A stretch of DNA of 64,000 bases from the NCBI GenBank assembly GCA_963700885.1, contig CAVOZJ010000005.1, positions 186,001-250,000 on the forward strand, read 5' to 3'. This DNA is from Anderseniella sp963700885. Its GTDB lineage: Bacteria > Pseudomonadota > Alphaproteobacteria > Rhizobiales > Aestuariivirgaceae. Numbering within the stretch: the stretch's first letter is position 1; every line of letters starts with the position of its first letter. The notes under the pieces are model-generated. The model searched no databases, was not told where the DNA came from, and saw only the letters and a list, made by a program, of their open reading frames with translations. Below are positions 8,173 through 18,251 of the stretch, piece by piece. The position numbers and the translations under genes are program-made.

Positions 8173-10110
8173 ATGAAGCGCGAAATTCTGGCTGCAACTA
8201 TGATCGTTGCGCTTACGCTGATCGGGCCGGCTTCTGCTCAGGATATCGGCATATCTGGCAGCGTTTCAGAAGAAACACTGTCAGGCGCCTACACTGGAAA
8301 GGCCTATTCACCCTACGCAAAACGCACCTTCCCGGAGCGCCCCCTGTGGGGCGACAGCCATTTGCATACGTCGCTTTCGATGGATGCAGGTGGTTTTGGC
8401 AATCGGGTCGGGCTGCGGGATGCCTATCGTCTTGCCCGTGGTGAGGAGATAAGGGCGTCTTCCGGTCAGCCTGTCCGGCTTTCCCGTCCGCTTGATTGGC
8501 TGGCAATCACAGACCACTCCGATGGAATGGGCTTTATCATTGATACCCTGGCGGGATCACCGCTGGTAACAAAATATGAACAGGGTGCACGCTGGTCCAG
8601 GGGCTTCAACGCCGGGGGTCAGGAGGCGGTAGATGCCACTCTGGACCTGATTGGCACTTTTTCCCAGGGCAAGGTCAATCCCGAGATGTTCGCCAATTAT
8701 TCGCCCGGTTCGCGCCGTTACGCAACCATCTGGGAAGACGTCATTCAGGCGGCAGAGGAATTTAACGAGCCGGGACGGTTTACGGCCTTTATCGGATTTG
8801 AATGGACGTCGCTCGTCAGGGGCGGAAACATGCATCGCAATGTCATTTTCCGCGACGGGGCCGATCGCGCCCGCCAGGTAGTGCCATACACAACCCAGGC
8901 ACCGATTGGCAGTACGGATCCGCTCGATCTCTACAAATACCTGGAAAACTACGAGGCCAAGACCAACGGTGCAGCGATGGCCTTTGCCCATAACGGCAAC
9001 CTGTCGAACGGCATCATGTTCCCCGTAGATGCCCAGTATACGGGCCGGAAACTCGACAAGCACTATGTGGAGCAACGGGCCAAATGGGAGCGAATGTATG
9101 AATTCACCCAGATCAAGGGTGACGGCGAAACCCATCCGTTTCTTTCGCCGGAGGACGAGTTTGCAGACTATGGCACCTGGGATTTTGGCAACCTGGATTT
9201 TTCAGAGGCCAAGACCGATGACATGCTGCAGTTTGAGTATGCTCGCGAGGCGCTGAAGAACGGTCTGGCGCTGGAGCAGAAACTCGGCACAAATCCCTAC
9301 AAGTTCGGCGCTGGCGGGGCGACCGACAGCCACACCTCCCTGCCCACCGCCGAAGAGGACAATTTCTTCGGAAAACATACAGGTTATGAGCCTTCGGCAA
9401 AACGGTTGACCCATTCGTTCATCAAGAACGAGAATGGAGAAGTGTTTGCCTGGCAGATGGTTGCTTCCGGCTACACCGCTGTCTGGGCCAGGGAAAACAC
9501 CCGCACGTCCCTGTTCGATGCGATGGACCGCAAGGAAATTTATGCCACCACCGGTCCGCGCATGGTAGTGCGTTTCTTCGGCGGCTGGGATTACAATGAT
9601 AATGATCTCAACAGCCGCCAGCCGGCTTTTGCGGGCTACGGCAAGGGTGTGCCGATGGGGGGCGACCTGTCAGACGCACCCGAAGGCAAGGCACCGACCT
9701 TCATGGTTTACGCGCTGCGCGATCCGATCGGCGCCAATCTTGACCGTATCCAGATCATCAAGGGCTGGCTGGACGCCGATGGCAGGACCCATGAGAAGGT
9801 CTATGACGTGGCCTGGTCAGGCGACAGGAAGCCGGACGGGAACGGCAAGGTCCCGGCCGTCGGTAACACGGTTGATGTGAAGAACGCCAACTGGACAAAC
9901 ACCATCGGCGCCGCGGACCTGGGCGCAGTCTGGAAGGACCCTGATTTTGATCCTGAACAGCGCGCCTTCTACTACGCCCGCGTTATCGAGATTCCGACGC
10001 CACCGTGGTATGTCTACGACGCGTTCCGAATGGGGAGCGAAATCCCAAAGGATGCGCCGACTAGCCAGCAGGAACGCGCCTATACCTCAGCGATCTGGTA
10101 CACGCCCTGA
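8173..10110 (+). CDS. Exported DUF3604 protein
   Basis: A 645-residue protein. The start ATG 8173 was chosen because it begins a clear signal peptide (MKREILAATMIVALTLIGPA, cleavage after ASA); the frame is open further upstream but without export features. The mature part begins with the DUF3604 hallmark PLWGDSHLHTSLSMDAG and continues with LDWLAITDHSDGMG, reminiscent of PHP-type metal-binding His/Asp motifs. It also has FIGFEWTS, GGATDSHTSLPT and IYATTGPRMVVRFFGGWD, all typical of the family. DUF3604 proteins are large, periplasmic and of unknown function, probably metal-dependent hydrolases. It stands alone, in the same direction as the aconitase-X operon but separated from it. Confidence 0.88.
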   Translation: MKREILAATMIVALTLIGPASAQDIGISGSVSEETLSGAYTGKAYSPYAKRTFPERPLWGDSHLHTSLSMDAGGFGNRVGLRDAYRLARGEEIRASSGQPVRLSRPLDWLAITDHSDGMGFIIDTLAGSPLVTKYEQGARWSRGFNAGGQEAVDATLDLIGTFSQGKVNPEMFANYSPGSRRYATIWEDVIQAAEEFNEPGRFTAFIGFEWTSLVRGGNMHRNVIFRDGADRARQVVPYTTQAPIGSTDPLDLYKYLENYEAKTNGAAMAFAHNGNLSNGIMFPVDAQYTGRKLDKHYVEQRAKWERMYEFTQIKGDGETHPFLSPEDEFADYGTWDFGNLDFSEAKTDDMLQFEYAREALKNGLALEQKLGTNPYKFGAGGATDSHTSLPTAEEDNFFGKHTGYEPSAKRLTHSFIKNENGEVFAWQMVASGYTAVWARENTRTSLFDAMDRKEIYATTGPRMVVRFFGGWDYNDNDLNSRQPAFAGYGKGVPMGGDLSDAPEGKAPTFMVYALRDPIGANLDRIQIIKGWLDADGRTHEKVYDVAWSGDRKPDGNGKVPAVGNTVDVKNANWTNTIGAADLGAVWKDPDFDPEQRAFYYARVIEIPTPPWYVYDAFRMGSEIPKDAPTSQQERAYTSAIWYTP

Positions 10111-10316
10111 CTTTCGTTCAACGGCAGGAAGCTGACTTGCAGTTCACTGGAATCGGGCGCGGAAGTTGCCAGGTGAGCTTATCATACACCAAAAGCAAAC
10201 GGCCCCGTGTTTCCATGGAGCCGTTCAGTCAAGGTTGATATCACCTGTAAGTCGATCTGTTCCCCACCAGAAACCCCGGACACTGGTTGAGAGGGGTCAG
10301 CTGGGTTCAGGAAGTA

Positions 10317-11252
10317 TTAGCTTCCTGATGATTGCTCGGGATATCTGCCGTACCCCCGGCAGCCATTAGTGAAATCTGGCGTGTCGAGCGTCGCGCCTCG
10401 ACGATCAACCGTCAGCAGGTCGCCGGAGAACGAATACGATGAGCCAATCATGATCGTCTGATCATTGATGTCATGATCATCTTCTCTGTAATCCAGACAA
10501 TTCCCCCGCCACTGGCCACGCCAGGCGATAAACAGGGCTGAGTCTCCGATAACAGGTAACGCCAGCGTGAAGTCGTAACGGGCGCCGAGTGAGAACGCAT
10601 CGGTACTGCCATGATGCTCAAAATCCGAAGCGAAATAAGAGCCTTCAAACTGAAAACGGCTGTCGGGGGTCACGAACCAGCGCACGACGCCACGGACAAA
10701 GAAGCCGTCGTCAAGACCGAAGCCGTCTTCAACCATTTTGCCAACAAACCCCGGGCTTTCAGGAGAATAATCCACATATCCGCCTTGCCCGTACAGCGTA
10801 ACATTGTCTATGTAATACTGAAATTCACCACCCACAAAGGCAATATCAGTGTCACCGATCAAGCCGGTATTCGAGGTGCCTGCACCACCGAAGATGCCAA
10901 AAAGTCCTGCGCTCGGATCGCGCCAGCTCAGGTGACCCGCAAACAGGTAGGAGAATCGCGGCCCGGCCGTGTCCCACAGATGATCATTTGACTGGTCATT
11001 GTACTCATACTTGAAATCGTTCTGGATCGAGAGATTATCGCCCAACGGCAGGTTGAGCAGCCCTTCCCCGCCGGTCGCAAATACCGTCTCGTCCGAGAAT
11101 GGGCCCCGGTTGAGAAACTGGACACCGGCCCAGCTGTCAACAACGCCGGAGACGATGAGCCCCAGTTCCTGCTCCATTTCCAGATCAGCAGCCTGGGTTG
11201 CAGCCGTCATGGCGGCCAACGCCACAGATGTTGCCAGAACGAGTTTTCTCAT
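10317..11252 (-). CDS. Outer-membrane beta-barrel protein
   Basis: A 311-residue exported protein. The start ATG 11252 lies just downstream of a GGGGG stretch and begins the signal peptide MRKLVLATSVALAAMTAATQ, probably cut before ADLEME. The mature part consists of alternating aromatic and hydrophobic beta-strand patterns such as NDFKYEYND, FSYLFAGHLSW, VALYGQGG-like turns, FQFEGSYFASDFEH and FSLGARYDFTLAL. It lacks a clear named-family motif, so it is best described as a porin-like or Omp-type barrel. It lies downstream of, and in the same orientation as, a second outer-membrane protein gene with a terminator between them, so the two are transcribed separately. Confidence 0.7.
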   Translation of the reverse strand: MRKLVLATSVALAAMTAATQAADLEMEQELGLIVSGVVDSWAGVQFLNRGPFSDETVFATGGEGLLNLPLGDNLSIQNDFKYEYNDQSNDHLWDTAGPRFSYLFAGHLSWRDPSAGLFGIFGGAGTSNTGLIGDTDIAFVGGEFQYYIDNVTLYGQGGYVDYSPESPGFVGKMVEDGFGLDDGFFVRGVVRWFVTPDSRFQFEGSYFASDFEHHGSTDAFSLGARYDFTLALPVIGDSALFIAWRGQWRGNCLDYREDDHDINDQTIMIGSSYSFSGDLLTVDRRGATLDTPDFTNGCRGYGRYPEQSSGS

Positions 11253-11439
11253 GATTACCCCCTGCAAAAGACGGACCCCAGCTTTGGGAACAGACGCTAG
11301 CTCGAACTGAATTGCGTTGCCAGCAGAAACTTTGCACAAACCATCAATTTTTCAAAAGTGTTGCATATTTGCCACAGTTGCCGGACGGGTACCTGTCATG
11401 TGTGGTGTCACTGCAGTGACCCGGCCCGTATCAGCAGAC

Positions 11440-11474
11440 AAAAAAAACCCGGTAGCATGTTCAGCCACCGGGCT
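11440..11474 (-). terminator. Rho-independent terminator of the Omp25-like gene
   Basis: On the minus strand, CCCGGTGGC and GCTACCGGG form a 9-bp stem (one G-T pair) around a 7-base loop, followed by eight T. It lies 27 bases past the stop of the gene at 11501. Confidence 0.85.
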
Positions 11475-11500
11475 TCCATTGTCATTTAACCGGACTCGGA

Positions 11501-12571
11501 TCAGTTGAACCGGAAGGTCATTGTTGCCATCGCTGTCCAGAAATCCATATCGCCGGCAGGTCCGGCCACGTCTCCGAGATTGATGTACATGACTTCGCCG
11601 CCAATCGAAACATTGTCAGAGACCAGGTATTCTCCACCTGCACCGACTGCAAAGCCGACTTGCGTCTTGTTCTTGCTGCCACTGTCCGAGCAAATTACGC
11701 CGGTCTGACCTTGTCCTGGAGCACCGGAACCAGGATATTGCTCCGTCGCTTCACAATTCGATGGCAGCGACACTGTTTCAGTGCCGGGGAAAAATTCGCC
11801 ATCGTCGCTATTCGGGCCGGTCGGCGTATCAAAGACACGGTCTGCCTCATCTGGCGTATACTCTGCCGTCTGTGACCACTTTGACTTTACCTGGCCAAAT
11901 GCGAGACCGCCAGATACGAAAAGCAGGAAGCGCTCTTCGGCACCCACCGCCATGCCGAGACGGCCGCGTACTGTACCGAAACCTTCAAGGGAAGTCTCAT
12001 ATGCCAGCGACTGGAAGGGCGTTCCGCGCTCAGATGCCTCGGTACCACCAGGAGGGGTAATTGTATTAATATTCCACAGGTGATCTGGCAGGTTGTAGCT
12101 TCCAGTCTGTGTGCCGGTGGCTACACCGAAGTCCAGGTCAAACTCGAACATGCTGCTTCTGCTGACATCCGTGAAATTGTAATCACCCAGAATACCGAAG
12201 ACCACCGATCCGTTCTGGAAGTCATAACCACCGCGTATACCGCCTGCAAAGCCCGAACTGTCTCCGGACGACGATGAATAGCAATCGGCGTCCTCGATCT
12301 CGGAATCAGAATAGTCATACACTGGCTGATTATTCGGTCCTCCCAGATTCAAAGGCTCAACCGGATCTATCAACAAATCATATGCGCTCGGATTTGAGCA
12401 GCCATTTGGATGGCCCGGAACGTCAAATACACCGCCGATCTGGCCGCCAAAGTAAAAGCCCGTCCAGGAAGCGGCTGCGGGCACCGGCGTGTAAAGGTCG
12501 GCAGCCTGCGTGGCGCCGGCCGACATCAACAGGGCCGCGACCCCGATTGCAACAGATTTCCTGCTAGTCAT
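11501..12571 (-). CDS. Omp25/Omp31-like outer-membrane protein
   Basis: A 356-residue protein with the signal peptide MTSRKSVAIGVAALLMSAGA, processed before ADLYTPVP. It then shows the family signature SWTGFYFGGQIGG, a long Asp/Ser/Cys-containing loop region, RGGYDFQNGSVVFGILGDYN, VRGRLGMAVG and a terminal aromatic residue pattern (MTFRFN) typical of barrels handled by BamA. Omp25-type proteins are major surface proteins of Hyphomicrobiales. The extracellular loops are long compared with Omp25, carrying Cys-Ser and Asp-rich segments. The gene ends at a strong terminator. An IS5-family element is inserted 40 bases upstream of the start and may separate it from its original promoter. Confidence 0.82.
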   Translation of the reverse strand: MTSRKSVAIGVAALLMSAGATQAADLYTPVPAAASWTGFYFGGQIGGVFDVPGHPNGCSNPSAYDLLIDPVEPLNLGGPNNQPVYDYSDSEIEDADCYSSSSGDSSGFAGGIRGGYDFQNGSVVFGILGDYNFTDVSRSSMFEFDLDFGVATGTQTGSYNLPDHLWNINTITPPGGTEASERGTPFQSLAYETSLEGFGTVRGRLGMAVGAEERFLLFVSGGLAFGQVKSKWSQTAEYTPDEADRVFDTPTGPNSDDGEFFPGTETVSLPSNCEATEQYPGSGAPGQGQTGVICSDSGSKNKTQVGFAVGAGGEYLVSDNVSIGGEVMYINLGDVAGPAGDMDFWTAMATMTFRFN

Positions 12572-12611
12572 TTTAATCCCCTGTCCGTAGATGATTCCGA
12601 GTCAAACCCTA

Positions 12612-13461
12612 GGGTCAGGACCTATTAATTAACGTCTTTTCAAATTGTCGCAAATCAGATTTAAGTGAGGCAAGCACAGGAGGTTTGCCATGTCTGATTT
12701 GTTCTGGTTGTCGGATCGTCAGTTTTCTTTGATGCGTCCCTATTTCCCGCTGGCTCATGGAGTACCCAGAAGCGATGATCGCAAGGTGATATCGGGGATC
12801 ATTCATGTGATCCGAAATGGCCTCAGGTGGCGTGATGCGCCAGGCGACTATGGCCCGCACAAAACCCTCTACAACCGCTTTGTGAGATGGAGCCGTCTGG
12901 GGGTTTTTGATCGAATTTTCAGCAGCTTGGCTGGTAAGGCAGGTGTACCGGACACGGTGCAGATCGATGCCACTCATCTGAAAGCTCACCGGACTGCTTG
13001 CAGTTTGGCAAAAAAGGGGATGTTCCCCGCCACATTGGGCGCACGAAAGGCGGGCTGAACTCCAAACTTCACGCCGTCATCAATGATTGTGGCAAACCGA
13101 TCATCATGGCGCTGACTGCCGGACAAGTATCAGACCATATCGAGCGCCAAACTGGTTTATCCCGCTTTGCCGGGAGCAAACACTGCAATTGGCGACAAGG
13201 GCTACGACAGCGATGAGTTCCGCAAAGCGCTCGCCGCCAAAGGCATTGCCACCTGTATTCCGCCGCGAGCCAGGCGCAAGAACCCCGCAGACTACTGCAA
13301 AACGCTGTATAAACAACGCCATAAGGTGGAAAACACCTTCAACAAACTCAAGGACTGGCGGCGTATTGCAACCCGCTACGACAGATGTGCAGATACATTC
13401 TTTGCAGCAATCACAATCGCTGCTACCGTAATCTTCTGGTTGGATTAATGAGTCCTGACCC
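12612..13461 (+). mobile_element. IS5-family insertion sequence
   Basis: An 850-bp element with terminal inverted repeats: left end GGGTCAGGACCTATTAAT, right end reading GGGTCAGGACTCATTAAT from outside. It is flanked on both sides by TA (12610-12611 and 13462-13463), consistent with a short target duplication of the IS427-like group. It contains a two-frame DDE transposase. It lies between the Omp25-like gene's upstream side and the MttB-like gene. Confidence 0.88.
12690..13448 (+). CDS. IS5-family transposase, two-frame with an additional shift
   Basis: A DDE transposase. The first frame (from ATG 12690) reads FWLSDRQFSLMRPYFP, RWRDAPGDYGPHKTLYNRF and VQIDATHLKAHRTA, the last holding the first catalytic Asp. 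At GCAAAAAAGGGG (about 13009-13020) the slippery A6G sequence allows the -1 shift known for this IS group, which leads into GDVPRHIGRTKGGLNSKLHA. A second break near 13142 (ATCGAGCGCC, one base more than ATC GGC GCC) is not part of the normal mechanism. After it the frame returns to IGDKGYDSDEF and HKVENTFNKLKDWRRIATRYD, carrying the second Asp and the Glu. The copy is therefore either defective or affected by a consensus error. Confidence 0.85.
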
Positions 13462-13686
13462 TAGAGTAGCCCGGATGCGAGTCAATACAATATTCGCGAG
13501 GTTTTCGCTTTTTTGAAAAGTGTTGCAAAAAGGACACACCTTTGGCCATGTTCGCATTCATACGCCACAACTTGAAGCCTGATGTGTTGAGTCTGAAGTT
13601 AACTGATTCGTTGTCATGCTTTTGCAAGTTAACAGCGCTGGCGAAGTGCAGGTAGTCCAGCGCTGGAGGCTGGGAGCCTTGAACGC

Positions 13687-15234
13687 TTACGGCTGCACGT
13701 TCCTGAGTTCATGTTTGCGGCGCCTCATGTAGTCCTGCAATGCCTCGTCAACAGCAACGTCCATGGGGGGTTCTTCATAGGCTTCCAGCATCTGCTTCCA
13801 GATGACATTGGCCCGCTCGGTGGCGTCTTTCGCCCCGGCCTCCTCCCAGTTCTCGAAATTGCGCCAGTCCGACACCATCGGCTGGTAGAATGCCGTTTCA
13901 AACCGCGCCAGCGTATGCGGTTCGCCAAAGAAATGCCCGCCCGGTGCGACACCGGCAATCGCATCAACCGCCAGCGCGTCATCGCTCATATCCAGCGGCG
14001 CCAGTGCGGCGACCCATTGCCTTATCATTTCAGCATCAATCACGCACTTTTCCATGGAGGCCGACAGGCCTCCTTCCAGCCAGCCCAGCCCGTGATGCAC
14101 GATATTGGCATGACCCATGATCACCGCCCACAGGGACATGGCGCTTTCATAGGTCGATTGTGCATCGACACAATTGGATGCATTCACGTTTGAAGACCTG
14201 TAGGGCAGCTTGAAATGGCGCGCGATCTGGCCGCCGATCAGCACAGCCTTCACATATTCCGGCGTACCGAATGCCGGTGCACCGGATTTCATGTCCACAT
14301 TGGAGGTAAACCCGCCAAACAATACCGGCGCGCCGGGATTGGCCATCTGCGACAACGCGATTACCGAAAGTGCTTCTGCGGTCTGTTGAACCAGCGCCCC
14401 TGCCACGGTGACCGGGCTCATGGCGCCTGCCAGCGTGAACGGAGTGACGGCTACCGCCTGGCCGTGCTCGCCGAAACACAACAGGCCTTCGAGCAGCTCC
14501 TCGTCCACCCGGCGCGGACTGTTGACGTTGAAGGACGTCAGCAGCGAGCATTCCGTCCTGAGCTGGTCAAGACTGACACCGCGGGCAATTGCCGCCATCT
14601 CGATGGCATCGCGCGCCCGGAACTCGGACACGGTGCGCACAAACGCCGCCCGGTCGGTATACTTGAAAATGGCATATGCATTGTCCAGGTGCCGTGTCGG
14701 CACCGGCAAGTCCATCGGTTCGACAATCGAACCTCCCATCGTATGACAGACGCCCAGCGAATGGTTCAACCTGATCAGGTCGACCAGTGCCTGATAGGTG
14801 CCCGCGCGTCTGCCATTGTCCAGGTCATTGATGTTCGGCGGTGAGCCCACAGTATTGAAGTTGATATAATTTCCGCCCATGACCGTGTTACGGTCCGGGT
14901 TGCGGGCATGTACGGTAAAGGTCTCCGGCGCCAGGGCCACAAAGTGCTCAGCCGTTGCCCGGTCCATGCGGGCCACACCGGTTTCGCGGTCAACACTGCA
15001 ACCGTTCCTTTCCAGAATGTCCAGGCACCTGGCCGACAGAAATTCCAGGCCTGATTCCTGCAGCACACGGAATGCCGCATCGATCAGCCGGCCAAGATCA
15101 TTGCCATCAAGCAGTTCAACCGGCGGCAACGGATTGCGAAACACTCCGAGAGGTTCCGGCAACTGCCCCGAAGACCGGTCCGGCCTGCCGGTTCCGCCTC
15201 TGGCTCTGCGTCTTCCACCTTGGCGTGCTGACAT
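13687..15234 (-). CDS. Trimethylamine methyltransferase (MttB) family protein, non-pyrrolysine
   Basis: A 515-residue protein. The start ATG 15234 follows GAGAGGA and begins MSARQGGRRRARGG. It matches the MttB superfamily: FRVLQESGLEFLSARCLDIL, GGNYINFNTVGSPPNINDL, CHTMGGSIVEP, TPFTLAGAMSPVTVAGALVQ, LFGGFTSNVDMKSGAPAFG and VNASNCVDAQSTYESAMSLW. There is no in-frame amber codon, so it belongs to the pyrrolysine-free branch. Known members of that branch demethylate glycine betaine or related quaternary amines onto a corrinoid protein. No corrinoid protein or reductive activator is adjacent, so the substrate is open. It is divergent from the sulfate activation genes across 200 bases. Confidence 0.88.
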   Translation of the reverse strand: MSARQGGRRRARGGTGRPDRSSGQLPEPLGVFRNPLPPVELLDGNDLGRLIDAAFRVLQESGLEFLSARCLDILERNGCSVDRETGVARMDRATAEHFVALAPETFTVHARNPDRNTVMGGNYINFNTVGSPPNINDLDNGRRAGTYQALVDLIRLNHSLGVCHTMGGSIVEPMDLPVPTRHLDNAYAIFKYTDRAAFVRTVSEFRARDAIEMAAIARGVSLDQLRTECSLLTSFNVNSPRRVDEELLEGLLCFGEHGQAVAVTPFTLAGAMSPVTVAGALVQQTAEALSVIALSQMANPGAPVLFGGFTSNVDMKSGAPAFGTPEYVKAVLIGGQIARHFKLPYRSSNVNASNCVDAQSTYESAMSLWAVIMGHANIVHHGLGWLEGGLSASMEKCVIDAEMIRQWVAALAPLDMSDDALAVDAIAGVAPGGHFFGEPHTLARFETAFYQPMVSDWRNFENWEEAGAKDATERANVIWKQMLEAYEEPPMDVAVDEALQDYMRRRKHELRNVQP

Positions 15235-15434
15235 GATATTGTCCTCTCGCTGACAATCAGGGGTGCTGCTTGCCTCATTGACGCTAGGCCCGCGCAACAA
15301 AGCCAACATGACCAGTAAGGACAAATTCTTGGCGTTGCGGGACACTGCCAGACAAATTCGCACATTGACAATTTCGCGTATTCACGATGAATGCAGCCGG
15401 CACTGTATTCGTCCCTGCATTTTCCGAGAGCTGA

Positions 15435-16347
15435 ATGACCCAAGCAACCAGACCAAGTCATCTCCAACAACTTGAAGCTGAAAGCATTCACATCATGCGT
15501 GAAGTGGTGGCGCAGTGTGACAGGCCGGTAATGCTGTATTCCATCGGCAAGGACTCAGCCGTCATGCTGCATATTGCAATGAAGGCGTTTTATCCTGCAA
15601 AACCGCCCTTCCCGCTGTTGCATGTGGACACCACCTGGAAATTCCGGGAGATGATTGAATTTCGCGACGAGACCGCGAAAAAGCTTGATCTGGACTTGAT
15701 TGTTCACATCAACCAGGAAGGCGTTCAGGCCGGCGTCAACCCCTTCACCGCCGGGTCTGTCCCGCCACACCGAAGTCATGAAGACCGAAGGCCTCAAACA
15801 GGCCCTCGGCAAGTATGGCTTCGATGCCGCGTTCGGAGGCGCCCGCCGCGATGAGGAGAAGTCCCGCGCCAAGGAACGCATCTTCTCGTTCCGCAATGCG
15901 CAACATCGCTGGGACCCCAGGAACCAGCGCCCGGAGCTGTGGCGCGCCTACAACGCCCGCATCAACAAGGGTGAATCCATGCGTGTCTTCCCGCTGTCCA
16001 ACTGGACCGAGCTGGATATCTGGCAATATATCCGCGATGAGAACATCCCCATTATACCGCTGTACTTTGCCGCCAGCCGGCCAGTCGTCAGGCGTGGCGG
16101 CGATCTGATCATGGTCGATGATGATCGGATGCCGCTGAACGAAGGTGAAAAGCCGGAAATGCGGATGGTGCGGTTTCGTACTCTGGGCTGTTATCCCCTG
16201 ACCGGCGCCACTCAAAGCAGCGCGTCGACACTGGAGGAAATTATTGCTGAAATGCTGGTCACCACGACATCCGAACGCGCCGGGCGCGTGATTGATCATG
16301 ACCAGTCCGCATCAATGGAAAAGAAAAAGCAGGAGGGGTATTTCTGA
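15435..16347 (+). CDS. cysD: Sulfate adenylyltransferase subunit 2 (frameshifted near 15758)
   Basis: About 303 residues of the small ATP sulfurylase subunit, which forms APS from sulfate and ATP together with the CysN GTPase. Visible motifs are VMLYSIGKDSAVMLH (PP-loop), FPLLHVDTTWKFREMIEFRD, FGGARRDEEKSRAKERIFSFR, VFPLSNWTELDIWQYI, VRFRTLGCYPLTGA and the terminal MEKKKQEGYF. The frame breaks at GGGTCTGTCCCGCC, where one extra base (about 15758) separates NPFTAGS from RHTEVMKTEG. Because every other position is conserved, a consensus error is likely. Its stop overlaps the cysN/C start (TGATG). Confidence 0.9.
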
Positions 16348-18251
16348 TGCAGACTCCTGATCTCACAGCCGGTAACATCGAAGCCTACCTGGCCGAACAG
16401 TCCGCCAAGGACATGTTGCGCTTCATCACATGCGGATCAGTGGATGACGGCAAGTCCACCCTGATCGGCAGACTGCTGTTCGAGTCAAAGCTGATCTTTG
16501 ACGACCAGTTGTCAGCGCTGGAAGCAGACTCGAAGCGCGCTGGCACGCAGGGCGGAAACATTGACTTCGCGCTCCTGGTTGACGGTCTTGCCGCGGAACG
16601 CGAGCAGGGCATCACAATTGATGTGGCTTACCGCGCTTTCACCACGCCAAAACGCAAATTCATCGTGGCCGATACACCCGGTCATGAACAATACACCCGC
16701 AACATGGCAACCGGTGCGTCAACCGCTGATCTTGCCGTGCTGCTGGTGGATGCAACAAAAGGCATCCTGACCCAGACCCGCCGGCATGCCTATATCGTCA
16801 CGCTGCTCGGTATCCGGCAACTGGTTCTGGCAGTCAACAAGATGGATCTCGTCGACTATGACGAAGCCACCTTTCACGCCATCAAAAGCGATTTTCTGGC
16901 ATTCGCCAAACAGATCGGCGCAGACAATGTAACCTGCATCCCGATGTCGGCGCTGACCGGCTGCAACGTCACCGAACCGGGAGAACAAACGCCCTGGTAC
17001 AAGGGCCCGTGCCTCCTGCAGCATCTCGAAACCGTCGACATGACGCAGGACAATCATCAACAGGCTGCCCGCCTGCCCATTCAGTGGGTGTGCCGGCCTG
17101 ATCAAACGTTTCGTGGTTTTGCAGGGACATTGGTGTCCGGGACCCTGAAGCCCGGTGACCGCGTAAAGGTGCTGCCGTCGGCGCGTGAAAGCTCCATCGC
17201 CCGAATTGTAACCCATGATGGCGATCTAGATCAGGCGCAGGCTGGCCAGGCAATCATGGTGACGCTGGATGATGAAATCGACGCCAGCCGCGGCAATGTC
17301 ATTTGCCCTGCCGATGCACCGGTGGAAGTCGCAGATCAGTTTGAAGCCAGAATTTTGTGGATGGGCGATGACCCGATGCTGCCCGGCAGGCCCTATCTGG
17401 TGAAACTGGGTGCGCGCACGGTGCCGGCCAAACTCGCGCAACCCAAGTATGAGGTCAACGTCAACACGCTTGAACATACCGCCGCAAAGACCCTGGACCT
17501 CAACCAGATAGGTATATGCAACATCAGCCTTGATGAACCGTTGCCATTTACAACCTACACGGAAACCCGTGACCTTGGAGGCTTCGTCATCATTGACCGG
17601 GCCAGCAATGCAACGGTTGGAATGGGCCTGATAAATTTTGCTCTGAGACGGTCCAGCAACATTCACTGGCAGGCGCTCGATGTCAACAAGAGCACGCGCG
17701 CGGCCACCAAGAACCAGCAGCCATCCGTTTTGTGGTTTACCGGCTTGTCCGGCTCGGGCAAATCGACTGTCGCCAACATTGTTGAAAAACGTCTCACGGC
17801 AATGGGCCATCACACCTATCTGCTCGATGGAGACAATGTGCGTCACGGGCTCAACCGGGACCTGGGTTTCACCGACGCCGACCGGGTGGAAAACATCCGG
17901 CGGGTCGCTGAAGTATCAAAACTGATGGCGGACTCCGGCCTCATCGTCCTGGTGTCATTCATTTCGCCATTCCGTGCGGAACGCCGCATGGCGCGCGACA
18001 TGCTTGAACAGGGCGAATTCATCGAGGTTCACGTCGACAGCCCGCTTGAGGTCTGCGAGGCGCGCGATGTGAAGGGGTTGTACGCCAAGGCACGCGCAGG
18101 CGAGATCAAGAATTTCACCGGCATCGACAGCGACTACGAAGAGCCCGAGAACGCTGAAATCAGGATCAATACAGCCGAAAAGTCACCTGAAACGACCGCA
18201 GGTGAAATTATCGACCATCTGGAAAACACCGGACGATTGAAACCTGCATGA
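16347..18251 (+). CDS. cysNC: Bifunctional sulfate adenylyltransferase subunit 1 / adenylylsulfate kinase
   Basis: A 634-residue fusion. Residues 1 to about 440 are the CysN GTPase (P-loop GSVDDGKSTLIGRLL at about 30, DTPGHEQYTRNM, NKMDLVD). Residues from about 450 are APS kinase CysC (P-loop GLSGSGKSTVAN at 466, DGDNVRHGLNRDLGF, FISPFRAERRMARD, VDSPLEVCEARDVKGLYAKA). With CysD it converts sulfate to APS and then PAPS in the cytoplasm. The CysN/CysC fusion is usual in Alphaproteobacteria. The start overlaps the cysD stop by one base, and the stop overlaps the next gene as ATGA. Confidence 0.96.
   Translation: MQTPDLTAGNIEAYLAEQSAKDMLRFITCGSVDDGKSTLIGRLLFESKLIFDDQLSALEADSKRAGTQGGNIDFALLVDGLAAEREQGITIDVAYRAFTTPKRKFIVADTPGHEQYTRNMATGASTADLAVLLVDATKGILTQTRRHAYIVTLLGIRQLVLAVNKMDLVDYDEATFHAIKSDFLAFAKQIGADNVTCIPMSALTGCNVTEPGEQTPWYKGPCLLQHLETVDMTQDNHQQAARLPIQWVCRPDQTFRGFAGTLVSGTLKPGDRVKVLPSARESSIARIVTHDGDLDQAQAGQAIMVTLDDEIDASRGNVICPADAPVEVADQFEARILWMGDDPMLPGRPYLVKLGARTVPAKLAQPKYEVNVNTLEHTAAKTLDLNQIGICNISLDEPLPFTTYTETRDLGGFVIIDRASNATVGMGLINFALRRSSNIHWQALDVNKSTRAATKNQQPSVLWFTGLSGSGKSTVANIVEKRLTAMGHHTYLLDGDNVRHGLNRDLGFTDADRVENIRRVAEVSKLMADSGLIVLVSFISPFRAERRMARDMLEQGEFIEVHVDSPLEVCEARDVKGLYAKARAGEIKNFTGIDSDYEEPENAEIRINTAEKSPETTAGEIIDHLENTGRLKPA

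Noticed and set aside
10190..10225. Possible terminator between the DUF3604 and beta-barrel genes
   Set aside because: The AACGGC/GCCGTT stem is short with a mismatch, and the T-run is weak and displaced.
13445..13686. 60-codon frame and gap between the IS element and the MttB-like gene
   Set aside because: No ribosome site, family or conserved composition; treated as intergenic.
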